Source of the DNA: Sarcomyxa edulis
Lineage: Eukaryota; Basidiomycota; Agaricomycetes; Agaricales; Mycenaceae
Assembly: GCA_009761415.1 (NCBI GenBank)
Contig: QUOL01000019.1
Coordinates: forward strand, 372,001 to 436,000
Length of the DNA: 64,000 nt
Reading direction: 5' to 3'
Made by a program: the position numbers and the translations under genes. The notes beneath the pieces are model-generated. The model did no database searches, was not told the DNA's origin, and worked only from the letters and a program-made list of their open reading frames with translations. Below, one piece after another: positions 24,338-35,721 of the stretch (the stretch's first letter is position 1; every line of letters begins with the position of its first letter).

Positions 24338-26685
24338 TCAAACCCTACGCACTGATAATGGCATTTGTACGCCTTCACCCTCTCGGCCACGAATCAAAGG
24401 TTTCACTGTATTACCTCCTAAATGATAGAAATCGAGGATTACGCCGCCGTCTGCTGGCTCGAGGGTAAAGTGGCGTATGATGGTGGAGACTACAATCTAG
24501 CAACACATTAAGAACGAACATCGAAGGAGCTAGACTGACGACGACTACGACGACGACATACCTTGAATTCTGCAAGAGCTGCCATTTGAGAAACTCGGAT
24601 GAATAGCTCGTCTAGGAAGATGCATTGCAGGAGACTTGCCAAAAATGCGACCCAGACATACTTTGGGTCTAAAGAGTGTCATGAGATGAATAGGGATACC
24701 ATAGAAAGCTCAGTAAGAACGCACCCGTCGCCGAACGTCAGAATATGACCTTGCATATGCATCAATCGCACAGTTTCTGGGAGGCGGTCCTCCTCTAGCC
24801 ATCGCTCTGGACGGAATTCAGCAGCGTCAGGACCCCATATTTCCTTGTCCACATTGACACCATCTCGAATAGGTATCTGTATCAGTTGTCCCGCTTTGAC
24901 TCTGACTTCTGAAACTTCAGTCTTGAGCACAGGAAAAAGGAGAGGAATGGTGTCGTCTTCTACTGCCTGGATAGAAATAAGGGTGAACATCGCAATGTCT
25001 ACCGGTCTAGAAGACTTACAGCGCGGCTGATATACATCAGAACAGCTTTGGTGCGCATCGTCTCACGAGTGACCTTATCAAGATAAGGCAAAATTGTGGC
25101 ACTCATGAGTTCTTCGTAAGTAGGCTCGCGTCCTTGAGAGGCTTCAAACGAAATAAGTTCGCGTCTCAACTCGTCTTGAATCTTGGGCTGACGCGATAGT
25201 TCGTAGAAACATTCCTACAGGACAATGATTAGAAGCTGAGATGGGCTTCATTCATTCGTCTCACCGTGATCACATTAGCAGTAGTCTCCGAGCCTGCAAA
25301 AAGAATCCCGATGATCTAAGGGTGTGTTAACTGGGTCACCGGCAGCACATCGCTCGCGTGATAACTGGATACATACCTGGGCAACGGCTTCATCTTTACT
25401 GATAGGTCGTTCTCCAGACTTGCTTGCTTCGGCTATGAACACAAAAGGGGTCAGAACTAAACACGCTCGGAGAGGAAGTCCCTTGGAGTCTGCTGACCCA
25501 AAGAGTCCAAAAGTTTGGCATGCGACCCGGCATTTCTCTTCCCGGCCCATACATCCTCAGCAATGGAACCAAGCTCCTTACGAAGATTGTCAGCCCAAGC
25601 TTTCATCGGAGAAGGTAGTTTCATGAGATACGGAAGTATAGTAGAGAACACCTTCGTCATCAAAGTCTCCATATCACCTCCAGGGGAGTTGGAGATATTA
25701 TGGAGAAGCTCAGGGATCTTTCCTTCCATCCCCTCTGTCGTGCTCAGATCATGACCGAACATTGTCATGCTGATCGCATCCAAACTGGAACATGAGCGCG
25801 AGTCAGAAGCAATATTGAGAAATATATGACCGTAGATTATACGTTAACATATGTATGCTGCTAGCAACGTTGAAGGGTGCAGCATCTTGGACATCCAAAA
25901 GTCCTTCCCATTGTGTCTTCAACTATCGAATGAAGGGTCCAAGGTCAAGAGAAGTTGGCCGGCAATGAAAACGTTCCTCACCCGATGAGCCAAGTCGAAG
26001 ACGACATGCGAAACATCTTGCACGGATTGGAACCTGATTTGGCGTTAAGAACTAACGTCGAAGGAGCTGTAATGGCACCTACGTGAACGATCCATTGAGA
26101 ATCTTCCTCATCTTCCTGTGTTCATCGCCTACACAGTATCGATGACATGAATCGAAGGAGGACGGTCAGACTGTTTCTGTTTGAGCTGACCTTCAGCGCA
26201 AAACAGGCTTCTGCCACCAAACTGCGTAATACGACATTACATGTGAGTAAAGTTAAGACAACGTTCTGAAGAATATTATTTGCTCACAAACAATTCTAAA
26301 GCAACACGATCCTCTGTGGGTCGCACATAATTCTTCCCCGATAGGACATATGCAGATCCTTTTGGATCACCTAGAATCAGCCAAGATGTCTTCGTATGAT
26401 CGTCTTCGTCAGGACAAATTGTCTCAAGATACAGAGTAGTCTTACCGACAAAGGGCCGGCTAATCTATACGTGTGCCCATACCGCTTCGCCCAGACATTG
26501 AACCGTGTGCCAACAGGTGCTCGTTTGAGGTCAATAGTATTGCCAAAGAGCCAGTTTTGGGCCGGTGGACCAGGAAGGTGACGGAGAGTGTGTCCATGAG
26601 AGAGATATCTGTGTACGAAGATTGATATGGACACAGCGAGCAGCAACGGCAATGCAAACTTGAATGTAAGGAATACGTCTATCAT
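24338..26685 (-). CDS. Cytochrome P450 monooxygenase
   Basis: Membrane-anchored (ER) heme monooxygenase with about a dozen exons. The N-terminal anchor is FALPLLLAVSISIFV, then HLPGPPAQNWLFGN (Pro-rich hinge). Splicing restores GPL|STSWLILGDPKGSAY and GGRSLFCAEGDEHRKMRK (C-helix). The I-helix is GILFAGSETTAN near 25300, the ExxR is in TRETMR, and FRPERW follows. The heme loop is FGDGPKVCLGRIF: Cys is present near 24655, but the loop is split by one normal intron and followed at once by a GC-AG intron (24579-24639), after which ALAEFK continues. The end is at 24338. All catalytic motifs are present, so it should be functional. The substrate is unknown; a sesquiterpene synthase lies 6.5 kb away. 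It resembles the multi-member agaric CYPs with APVGT near the N-terminus, but I assign no family number. Confidence 0.9.
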
Positions 26686-27009
26686 GATCGACGATGATCA
26701 GAGAGACAGATGACAGGAAACAGAGAGGTGGAATGGATGCAGTGAATAGAGACTAGACATTTGTATAGGACAAGTCGAGTCACGCCGAACTCCTGAATGC
26801 CCGAGATCACCAGGAGGTTCGGGCGCGCTGAGAGACCGAGATGACTCGAGCGAGTAAACTCACTGAATGTTATGTTGGCTGAGACGTAAGGATTCTTCAT
26901 GGATGTGATATCGAGTTTCCAATAATACAACGGAACATAACTCACGCAGTCGCAGTACATCGAATACATAAATCCCATAGGGGCCCACGCATCAACATAA
27001 CAAAGCCCG
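26686..27009. other. Intergenic, 324 bases
   Basis: Between the P450 start and the MYND gene end, both minus strand. An open frame crosses it on the minus strand without support. No other signal. Confidence 0.4.
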
Positions 27010-29350
27010 TCAAGCGGTCTTACAGACTTTCTTATGGCCATCAACCCAGTGCGATTTTTGACATGCTGCGTCACAATAACTGTGAAGGAGAAAGTCAGAC
27101 ACGCCAACGACGATGATTGTAACAGTACCCACCGTGTCTTCGCGCACCCACTACATTTCTTAAGGACAGCACTAGGGTTCCCGCACCAAGAACATTGGTA
27201 GAGTGCGACATTGTTGAAGGCGAATTTAGAGCGAGTGCAGGAAGGCTCAGACTCCCGAGTTTCACCGTCTAGATGTGTTCCATCAAGCCAAGCTGCAAGG
27301 TCGTCCTCGACCTTTTCGGAAGATATAGGCGTCACTTTCTCCGCTGCAGAACTCATAGCATCGAATCTAGCGATGATGTCCCCCCATTCCTCGACAGCGG
27401 AAGGATATAACTTTACGACTGTCTGCTCTGTTAATCGCAAGTTGGTCTTTGGAGGAGGGACGCCGATATGGGAGCTGAAGTCGTCCGCAATCTTGAGTAC
27501 TTCAATTGCGCTCTGATATATAGTTAGAATCACCGTAAATATAATGAAGAATAAGACTCGCCCGCAGCTCTCGCATATTTGCACTGATCTCCGAAGCCCG
27601 AACAGTCAAACTCAGCAGAATATACCAATACGACACATTTTTCATGTGCCGATTATCGGGAGGGGCATTCTCTACATATGTTCTGGAATCTTCCAAAGCG
27701 CTCATCAAGAAAGCTATGCCCTCCTCCCATTTCTTGTCGCCCACGGTTGGTGATTCCTGCAAGTGCCGAATACCCATATCGCCTGCATGTTCTACGGCAC
27801 GCTGCATCATCTGGAAACGGATGAAAGGCGTAACCTTTTTACACTTCATCCCTTTTTTCGCAGCTCGGAGACCATTAGCACCATTAGCCGATAGAGTGAT
27901 CGCATAATAGAAGTATGCATTATCGGGACTGCGCTCGATTGCTTTCTTAGCAAGAACAACGGCGTCGGGAATGCGGAACTTCATGATGAAATATTTGATG
28001 TCGAGAATGTCAGCTAGATCAGCCTCGGCTGGCTTTCCTTTCGCTCGAATAGCTCTGGAACAATGGGGAAGTGCATCGCTCCACATCTTGAACGGCAGTC
28101 CAACATCCACGGATCGTCCATCCTCTCCTTGGAACATCCCTTCGGCAATCGAGAATTCTGTAGAGACGATGAACTCGGCCAGTTTCAATCCTAGGGTATA
28201 GAGGTTCTTGTCTTGAGCGCACTGAATCATCGCCTTTTGGTAGTCGGCTGCAGTTTTCAGTGTAATATAAGTCTCACACCTAGTGGGACCGTACGCGGAC
28301 ATGATGTCCGCAAGATGATCAGGAAACCTGCGCTGTATCGCCGCCATGAATCTCATGGGATCGAGCGTTCGTTGGTCCGATTCTGCTTCCCGCGTGTGTA
28401 ACCGGACAAGACCACCAAGACAATTGCAGCGAAAAACCCAATCCTGGCTCCGAAGTCCCGCCACAAGGAACTTCAACATAGAAGGTTGGGCCTTGCAGTC
28501 ATTTGGGTAGTTGAACGTAGTACGTGATAGAAGCTCCACGGCGTGACCCACAAGATCGAGCGTGGCGTTCGGACGTTTGAGGCACTCCGTGGTTACTTTG
28601 ATGATCTCTGGGATATCCAAAGCACGTACGAGTTTTGGATCGGATGGTCTCTCGCTCGAGGTGATCACGGCGACAAGTGAATGGTCGAGGGTTCCAATGC
28701 CAAAGTTTGCAATTTTTGCATCGTCCGGATGCTCTCGTACGAGCCGTGTTATAGTACCGGATATGAGCGCGATTTCGGCTAGGGAATCGGGTCCGGCATG
28801 ATGGGTTATACTTATGAGAGCCTGCAAGGACATGTGCATGGTAGCAGGCACATCTAGGAGTGGAGTCAAGCTCGAAAGAAAACCTAAAGGCAATTCGGAA
28901 GATCAGTCCTCTCTTCCTTCGACGTTACGACCATTTGTAGACGCGCCTTTCTCGAACAATTTGTCGCGCAAGATAGCATCAGCGCACATTTTTGCATATA
29001 TAGCCACGATGCCTCCCGGGATCTTATCATGTGTGATGTACTTTTTGTACGTTCCATCTAGGAGTCGATATGTTTTCTCAAAATCGGCATGAATCCTCTT
29101 CAAACCTCGACGGGTGGTGAGTTCTACAAGGGAATGAGTGTCCTAAACTGATCGATCTGTCTGAGTGTATGGACTCACCCAATGCAAAGGTCTTGCTAAT
29201 GAAATCTGCAACCGTTTCCCATTCCAAGAGATGATCAACGTCTCCTACATAGAGTTCAAGCGCCAACGAAGAACTCGAAGCAGTCGGGGCGATGCTCTTG
29301 GATTTACGTTTGTTTTTGGATTTTCCATGACTGCTACTTGGTCCTGGCAT
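27010..29350 (-). CDS. MYND-type zinc finger protein
   Basis: Large protein of about 640 residues with a C-terminal MYND finger. The finger is formed by CSWCGNPSAVLKKCSGC and, after a final intron, YCDAACQKSHWVDGHKKVC, giving the complete C-x2-C, C-x2-C, C-x3-C, H-x3-C ligand set; it stops three residues later at 27010. The N-terminus is basic (GKSKNKRKSKS), and the middle is helical with tetratricopeptide-like segments (AVVLAKKAIERSPDNAYFYY). MYND fingers bind Pro-rich peptide motifs in chromatin and signalling partners. C-terminal MYND proteins are a known expanded class in agarics; the exact job is unknown. The few introns are short. Confidence 0.85.
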
Positions 29351-29597
29351 GAAGACACTAGTTCAGATTCCAGAAAACACAATGGTGGACGAGAATTGTC
29401 TCGTTCGACAAAGTTGTCGAGAGGGATTTCAAATTTAGAGCTTTTGGTACCTGCACAGCCACTGCTATTATTGGCACCAATTCCTTTGCTGAATCTTCCA
29501 AGTACAGTCATACGATACAATAAACATGATACATCTGCTTGATTTCCTCCTAGTCTTACACTCGCATTGTGGTTCGCAGTTCCCACCAAGATCCTGT

Positions 29598-30815
29598 TCA
29601 AGGGAGGCCGCGTCCAGAATTGATCGCATTCGCAACTTGACTCGTGTTGGGTCTGTTGTATGCGTAGCTGTGAGAGATATCGTCAACAACAAAAAGGACA
29701 AGCAGCATCAATCAACTCACCGTTCATAACTGTCCAGATATAACTCCTCGGTACTACACGTCGCCTTGAAAGCTGAATGAGTAGAGAGTTTCTCTAGCCA
29801 TGCCGTGAATTTTTTGCCAGGAGGGAGAACGAATCCTCGGTAGTGCACCAAAACGTTTGATGCTCTAAAGAGCCCTGAACCATGATAGTCAGTATATATT
29901 GTACCACGTATGACATCCAGACTCACAAGGCCCAGCCATAACATCCGTCAATCCTAGTTCACCTCCATCGACCCACAACCCTAACCCCAATCTCGTGGCA
30001 TTCGTCTCGGTGTCTCCTGAAGCAGCACTACCTGCGACTATCTCTTTTTCGGCTCTCTCTAGTAACGCTACGAGTCCTTCCAAGGCCTTGTGAAATTCCT
30101 TGCCTCCTTCGATCTGGCTTGCTTCATCTTGCGCTTGAAGGTAGCGGTAGAATGCAGGGACGAGAGTGCGATTGACGTGGTCACATTGAAGGCGGACGAG
30201 AGCTCGGGCGTCTTCGAGTCATATAAGGCATCGCAATTATTCAGATACTAGAAAGAATACGCACATGGATTGGTCGTGGGTGGTAAGAGGCTCTGTCTCG
30301 TCGAATTGGCTGCGATACTGAGGGACCATCCCAATTAGAATCTGTTCATTAGTGAAATTGCTATTCAAACGTACTCTTCAAGATATTCCAGAATGACCGT
30401 GCTCTCATTGAGTGCCCTAGGTGGATTGTAGTTCTCTATCCTCAATCCTGGAACAAGGCCTTTTGGTGATACCTCCAAAAGCTCCTTTGGCTTCTTGTAT
30501 GGATCGACTTCAACTATGGAAAACCACAATCCTTGTTTTTCAGAGCCATAGCATGAGCTTCAGACCCGCGGGCTCCTTACAGTACTAGAAGTACACCGAG
30601 TGTGAGAATGGGAGCATATTCAGACGGTGAAAATGGCTGACTTTGTATGGGATTCCGAGGTACTCAAAAGCTACCCAAACGCGTTGAACAAAAGGGCAAA
30701 AACAACTGCCGAAGAGGGTGATATCCTGTGAAATCGAGTGGCGATTCACAGTCTTCATGGCTAGACCTGTACATTGGTTGTGATAATGTTTTCCAGAGTC
30801 GTTGGTCGCCGACAT
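29598..30815 (-). CDS. Omega-like glutathione S-transferase with 4-nt microexon
   Basis: Thioredoxin-fold GST of about 265 residues. The active-site motif ITLFGSCFCPFVQR carries Cys, as in omega-class enzymes (thioltransferase or dehydroascorbate reductase type) rather than Ser or Tyr. Exon 1 ends GIPYK; the next exon begins mid-codon before EVDPYKKPKELLEVSPKG. They join in frame only if the 4-nt TACT at 30581-30584 is used as an exon: it has a tag acceptor and a gtaagg donor, and both flanking introns are 57 bases (30585-30641 and 30524-30580), giving PYKYFEVDPYKKP as the family expects. The helical domain follows, with LYLDSYERYAYNRPNTSQ and the conserved C-terminus SGRGLP. The substrate is unknown: detoxification or a glutathione step in natural-product metabolism. 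Confidence 0.88.
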
Positions 30816-30953
30816 GATCGTTCAACTTCAAGAAAAGAGGCGTGACGTGTGGCGTTTCCCCTTTCGACAACGACGAGCTCACTCGGATTTTCTCACAAAT
30901 TTCTGGACATTCCGAGTGGCTACCGGTCGATCCTGCTTGATTTTGGAGCTCTC
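30816..30953. promoter_or_regulatory. Bidirectional promoter between GST and RNA methyltransferase
   Basis: Only 138 bases separate the two divergent start codons, so the promoters must overlap. No TATA element was recognised. Confidence 0.45.
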
Positions 30954-32103
30954 ATGTCGACCAACAATGTCCCAATATACGGCAATTATCATGGGTCAGT
31001 CATCGTTTCCCAAGTCGGCCTATGTATGACTTTAAACCTTCCGTCGATGTAGGTACTACTCAAAACGCCCTTCGACAAGAGACCCACGACTTGCCCTACT
31101 ACCTCCAGAGCTTCTACTCCAAGCGCGCGTTCTCGATGTTGGTTGCAACGAGGGCTGGGTGACCTGTGAGATCGGTTCGTCATTGATCTCAGACATTTTT
31201 CCCTTGTCCGAAACTGAGTCCTACAAGATAGCCCAATCATGGGGCGCACATAAAGTAGTAGGCGTGGATATTGATGACACCCTTATTAGAGGTGCTTGGA
31301 GACGTCGGCGTACCGTGTGGTCTTTGCAAGGGCCTGAGGACGAAACCGAAACTAAATCCACCGTCGTGCTTGGCAATAAGCGCAGGCGCAGAGATTCAAA
31401 CGCGTCAAGGAATGACGATACCAGACCTGAAGAACATACGTGTATTCGCTCCGATCATTTTCCAATGTCGCTCGAAAATATGTTCGGTCCTCTTCCCATC
31501 CCACCTTCACAGAATCGCGGGAAGCACAAGTTCCCCCACAACGTCTCATTTCGGACCGCAGATTGGACCAATGAAGGAATTCCAGAGGATGCAGATGGAT
31601 ACGACGTCGTAGTCGCGTGAGTGACGACATGTGCAATCATAACGCGCTCTTCAGAAACTCATTTCATAACACTGATCGTGTGGGCAGATTTTCCATCTCG
31701 AAATGGATCCACCTGAACGGTGGAGATGACGGACTCACTACGTTCTTCCGCCGTGTCCACGCTGTCCTGAAACCAGGTGGTACATTCGTACTAGAGCCGC
31801 AGGCATGGGATACGTATTCTAAAGCGAAACGCATGGATCCAGTAGGTTTCGAAGATTGGTTATTACGCTACGCGCTGAATGCTTAGAACACCGCAGAAAT
31901 TGAAAGAAAACGCCAGGAATCTAGCTCTGCGTCCTGAAGCTTTTGAGGAGCTGCTTAGAACTATCGGGTTCGGTCCTGCTTTGCATCTGGGTATCATTGG
32001 TGACGGTGGTCAGTCAACCGCGTCCTTACCGCATTGCTATAGCTCATATATTGAGTGGATTTTAGGATTCCGAAGGCCCGTGGATTCGTATGTTAAACAG
32101 TAG
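30954..32103 (+). CDS. Bin3/MePCE-type RNA methyltransferase (gamma-monomethyl phosphate capping)
   Basis: SAM-dependent methyltransferase of the Bin3 (BCDIN3/MePCE) class, which monomethylates the 5' triphosphate of small RNAs such as 7SK and U6 in animals; the fission yeast homologue is a telomerase and U6 partner. Five short introns. The N-terminus is MSTNNVPIYGNYHG|YYSKR, then RVLDVGCNEGWVTCEI (motif I), AQSWGAHKVVGVDIDDTLI, and a basic insert RRRRTVW followed by a variable acidic stretch. The Bin3 signature FSISKWIHLNGGDDGL and AVLKPGGTFVLEPQAW follow, and RPEAFEELLRTIGFGP is the typical C-terminal helix. The exon after 31858 begins KLKENARN (acceptor gcag). It ends FRRPVDSYVKQ at 32103. 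All motifs are present; nuclear location is expected. Its RNA target in a mushroom is unknown. Confidence 0.85.
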
Positions 32104-33229
32104 TTCCAAGCTATTCCATGTCGATGAATTGCAACTGCCCAATATTGACGTCGACCCTGAGTTTCTCGATCGATCACAACAATTTTGCTGGCTTTCAGAG
32201 TTGAACTGGTTCGTCGTCTTTTGTACAATTCGGGAGTTCTCCCGGGGCCGTTCAGATCGTCACGATGCCACCAGGTCAAGGAGCTGAGAGGTTGAACGCG
32301 CCTCAGAGAGCCGACTGGGTCTTCTTGTATAGCAGTCGAGTTGTTCCTCCCCTATCCCGATGCAATTTTGCCAACGACTGATAACCAGTCGATTGGTATA
32401 GAAGACCCTCTATGACACAACTACAGCTTCCATGATCTCGGAAAATGTGCGCTAATAGAGCCCAGTTTTTTTCTCGCAGGCTCCGAATTGCAGAAGGGGA
32501 CGTCAAGAATGTCAAGATCGTACGCCACAACTCCGCAAGTTGCGTCATGCCTTGGAAAAACTAAGTGCATCGATGCACATTCACACTACCACCGAGCAAA
32601 CACCTCTGATGATTGTCGTGCCAGTGCTTGAGCCCGACTAGCTTGGTTGACACGTCTATATCTGCATGTTCCGGTATGTTCTACCGTGGCGATTCGCAAA
32701 TACGGGATGGTCACGTCAAGAGGTCTGGCTTAGCCACCCGGTCAATGTTTCCCAGGACACTCAAGTTCTTTTCTTGATATTTTTATCTCAAGATATCGGC
32801 CTTTTCGACAGGTATGCTGTTACCTATGATAGCTGTGCGATATCTGACATCTTCTGGGCTCGAACCTGAAGTCATTGTCTTTTTTGTGTCATTTTATTGT
32901 CCGCTGGGGCGAGCCTTATTGTGGACATTTCATATTGCTAACGAGAGTTTCTGTTTCAGGTCCTGTACCCTGCCTTTGAGTTGCACCAACGACGAGTCTA
33001 CGCCAGCCACCATTTACCAAACCCACGTATCGTGTGAAGTGATACCAAAAAGTGAGCGTCTGTCGGTTCGATGTTAGGGTCCACCGAGTCATGTGGATAT
33101 TGACGCATTGACTGTCCGCATTCATCATGTATCACTTAGATCATGCTTTCAGGAGGCGTAGAACTTTACCGTGACTCCAGTATAAAGTCGACGCAGTCTC
33201 GCCCGGTCAGTCAAAACCAATTTTTCTTC
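32104..33229. promoter_or_regulatory. Intergenic with promoter of the terpene synthase
   Basis: No gene was seen in about 1.1 kb; small open frames have no family features. A tataaagtcg element at 33181 lies 49 bases before the ATG at 33230 and is a good TATA candidate. Confidence 0.5.
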
Positions 33230-34442
33230 ATGACAGAACACAAAGTCACGCAATTCAATCTTCCGGACAATCTAGAGACGTGGCCGTGGCCTCGTCGAAA
33301 CAACGTCCATTACTTGGAAGTTAAGGCAATCTCGTCAGACTGGCTCGAAAGCTTCAAAGCGTTCTCCCCCCAGGCTCAAAGGGCGTTCAACCGCTGCGAT
33401 TTTAGTACGTGCACAACTACAGCTTCCGCTACTATCTAACCGATGTTTCAAAAGGCTTGCTAGCGTCTCTGGCCTACCCCACGGCCAATAAAGGTATGCC
33501 ACTCGTCCTCTATGTTGGTTTTCCTCTTTTTGAACCAGTCAGAGCACCTTCGAACAGGCTGCGACTTGATGAATCTGTTCTTCGTCTTCGACGAATATAC
33601 AGATGCCGAAGATGAACAAGGAGTACAGCATCTCGCAGACATAGTTATGGACGCCTTGAGGAACCCCCATATCCCTCGTCCTGCTGGGGAGTCTGTTGTC
33701 GGTGAGATTGCTAGGCAGTAGGCATACATTCTCATTACCCAAGCCTAGACCGCATTGATATGAATATCATACAGATTTTGGCAGCTCGGCATTAAAACAG
33801 CCAGTTCCTCAGCTCAGCGCCACTTCATCCAAGCCTTTAACTCGTACACGACCTCGGTCGTTCAGCAGGCTATTGATCGGACGCACAACCACATCCGGAC
33901 CGTCAATGAGTATTTCGTCGTCAGACGTGACACTGTCGGGGCTTACCCCTCATTTGCATTGCTCGAATTAGATATGGAGCTACCCGACGACTGTCTCTTG
34001 CATTCGGCCATAGTTAAACTCACTAATTTGACCACGGACATGCTCATACTCGGAAATGTATGTGAAAGTGGTTTTGAGGGATCACAGACGCTGACCGATT
34101 AGATAGGATATGTGCTCATACAATGTCGAGCAGGCTCGGGGAGACGACGGACACAACATAGTGACCATTGTCATGCATCATTTTGCACTCGATCTCCCAG
34201 GCGCGTTGAAATGGATCTCCAATTACCATGACACCCTCGTTAGGGACTTTATGGACATATTCCACAACCTTCCCTCTTGGGACAACAACCTGGATGCCCA
34301 GTTGGCACGATATGTCGACGGGTTAGGAAATTGGGTTCGAGGAAACGACTCTTGGAGTTTTGAAAGCCATAGATACTTTGGAAGCTCGGGGCTAGAGATA
34401 CAGAAGCATAGAAACGTAGCACTCTTAGAATCCAAAGTGTGA
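33230..34442 (+). CDS. Sesquiterpene synthase
   Basis: Class I terpene cyclase that ionises farnesyl diphosphate to a cyclic sesquiterpene. Five exons (33230-33404, 33455-33493, 33543-33717, 33775-34057, 34107-34442) total 1,008 bases, 335 residues. The Asp-rich metal motif is DEYTD at 33590-33604 within [18 protein letters not shown]. The NSE motif is [10 protein letters not shown], and an intron (34058-34106) falls between its Asn and Asp. The SHRYFG at the C-terminal end is the usual Arg-Tyr that stabilises diphosphate. Signature stretches such as [15 protein letters not shown] and [13 protein letters not shown] match the basidiomycete STS family, in the group with protoilludene-type cyclases, but the exact product is not predictable. 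No signal peptide. A TATA box lies at 33181. Confidence 0.93.
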
Positions 34443-34610
34443 AATTTCCACAGACTAGCTAATGACTAGAGATATGGAAGAATGCATACGCACTACAAGC
34501 TACTCACCATCGTTTACTCGAGAATGTGGCGCTCGTTGTTCGAAAACCAGAATCCTTTAAATGATGATATTATAGTGAGAACAGGACATAAGCAATGCGT
34601 TGCGCTCTAA

Positions 34611-35721
34611 TCAGCCTTGGACGTAGGCTTCAACTTCTTGACGAGATCCTTGACGAGAGGACTCTCCTTCACCCACTGGCGGTACGTCTTAGCCTGAGGG
34701 TAGACGGCCAAAGTCTGTTCCTTGTCCTATAGAGAATATCAGAATCCGGATGAAGTAGCAGACGACAGCGAAACATACGCGGACGCCACTATCAGGTCCA
34801 GCACGGATAACATACTCCCAAGAGAGGTACATGAGCTCAGCGGCAGGATGGTCAGCGAAACGAGACGCTTCAAATTGTTCGCGTGTGAGCTCGAAAGCGA
34901 GACCGGCCTTCTCCCCGGTGACTTCGCTGAACTGGGTGGCGAGGTCGCGTAAAATGAGATAGTCGACGACCAATTTGACCTTCTTGCCTGCAAAGCCAGT
35001 GATGGATCAGCTCTGAACCAGTTGTGAGACAAAAATAGGACGTACCAGTGTATTTGTCTGTCTCGCGGAATGCAGGGACGACCCAGGCACCGAGGTCAGA
35101 GACGCTGAAGGAGAAGATGGGTACATCGGGTAAGAACCCGACGCTCCAGTTGAAGCCCTTCTCTTCGCTGTAGCTTGGAGCGAAGAAACTTGTCCAAAAG
35201 TTCTCGTAATAATTGGGGATGTAGACGAATGTCCATGGAACACCAGAGGCGATGATGCGATCCTCGATGAGAGCCTTGGATTTCCAACTGATGGCACTGC
35301 ACTCGCCCTCACGGCCCTCGACAGTGGACCATATGAGATGCTTCACTCCAGCGGCCTTGGCTCCTTCCACGATGTTCGTTCCATGAAGCTGTTCGGCGTC
35401 GTAACCATGCTCATAAAATTGCGTGACCCCATACACGCCCCATGCTCCAGCGAATGCTGCGGTGACTTGTTCCAGGGACGCGAGATCGGCTTTGACGACT
35501 TCCACCCCTCTCTCGGCCAGAGCTTTCGATGCAAGTGATCCAGGGTCGCGTGTGACTCCGCGAACGATAAACCTTCCGGCAGGTTCTTTGAGAAGCCAAT
35601 CCACGACTGATCCTCCTTGCCTAGAATAACGAAGAGATCGTCAACCTTGAGTGCGCCATCAATAGGACGAAAAAATTACTCACTGGCCTGTGGCTCCCGT
35701 AACAACAATCAATTTGGCCAT
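34611..35721 (-). CDS. NmrA-like NAD(P)-binding oxidoreductase
   Basis: Rossmann-fold protein of the NmrA/atypical SDR class. Splicing joins the first exon to give MAKLIVVTGATGQQGGSVVD, the family's Gly motif for NAD(P). Then come ITRDPGS-like RGVTRDPGSLASKALAERG, LASLEQVTAAFAGAWGVYGVTQ, HLIWSTVEGREG, and IASGVPWTFVYIPNYYENF. A second intron after DKYTG joins to KKVKLVVDYLILRDLATQFSE, and a third leads to a short C-terminus, KLKPTSKAD. Such proteins may be redox sensors of transcription factors or reductases in secondary metabolism. It is convergent with the terpene synthase, with 168 bases between stops, so a tailoring role is conceivable but only an inference. Confidence 0.85.

Noticed and set aside
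24579..24680. P450 pseudogene lacking the heme Cys
   Set aside because: The heme loop is complete once two introns are removed; the apparent loss came from splice structure.
33050..33085. B-box-like ggttcgatgtt that could mark a tRNA
   Set aside because: No A box at the right distance and no cloverleaf pairing.
33405..34106. Broken terpene synthase (stops between exons)
   Set aside because: Four short introns with normal splice sites restore one frame; total length is a multiple of three and all metal motifs are present, so it is not a pseudogene.
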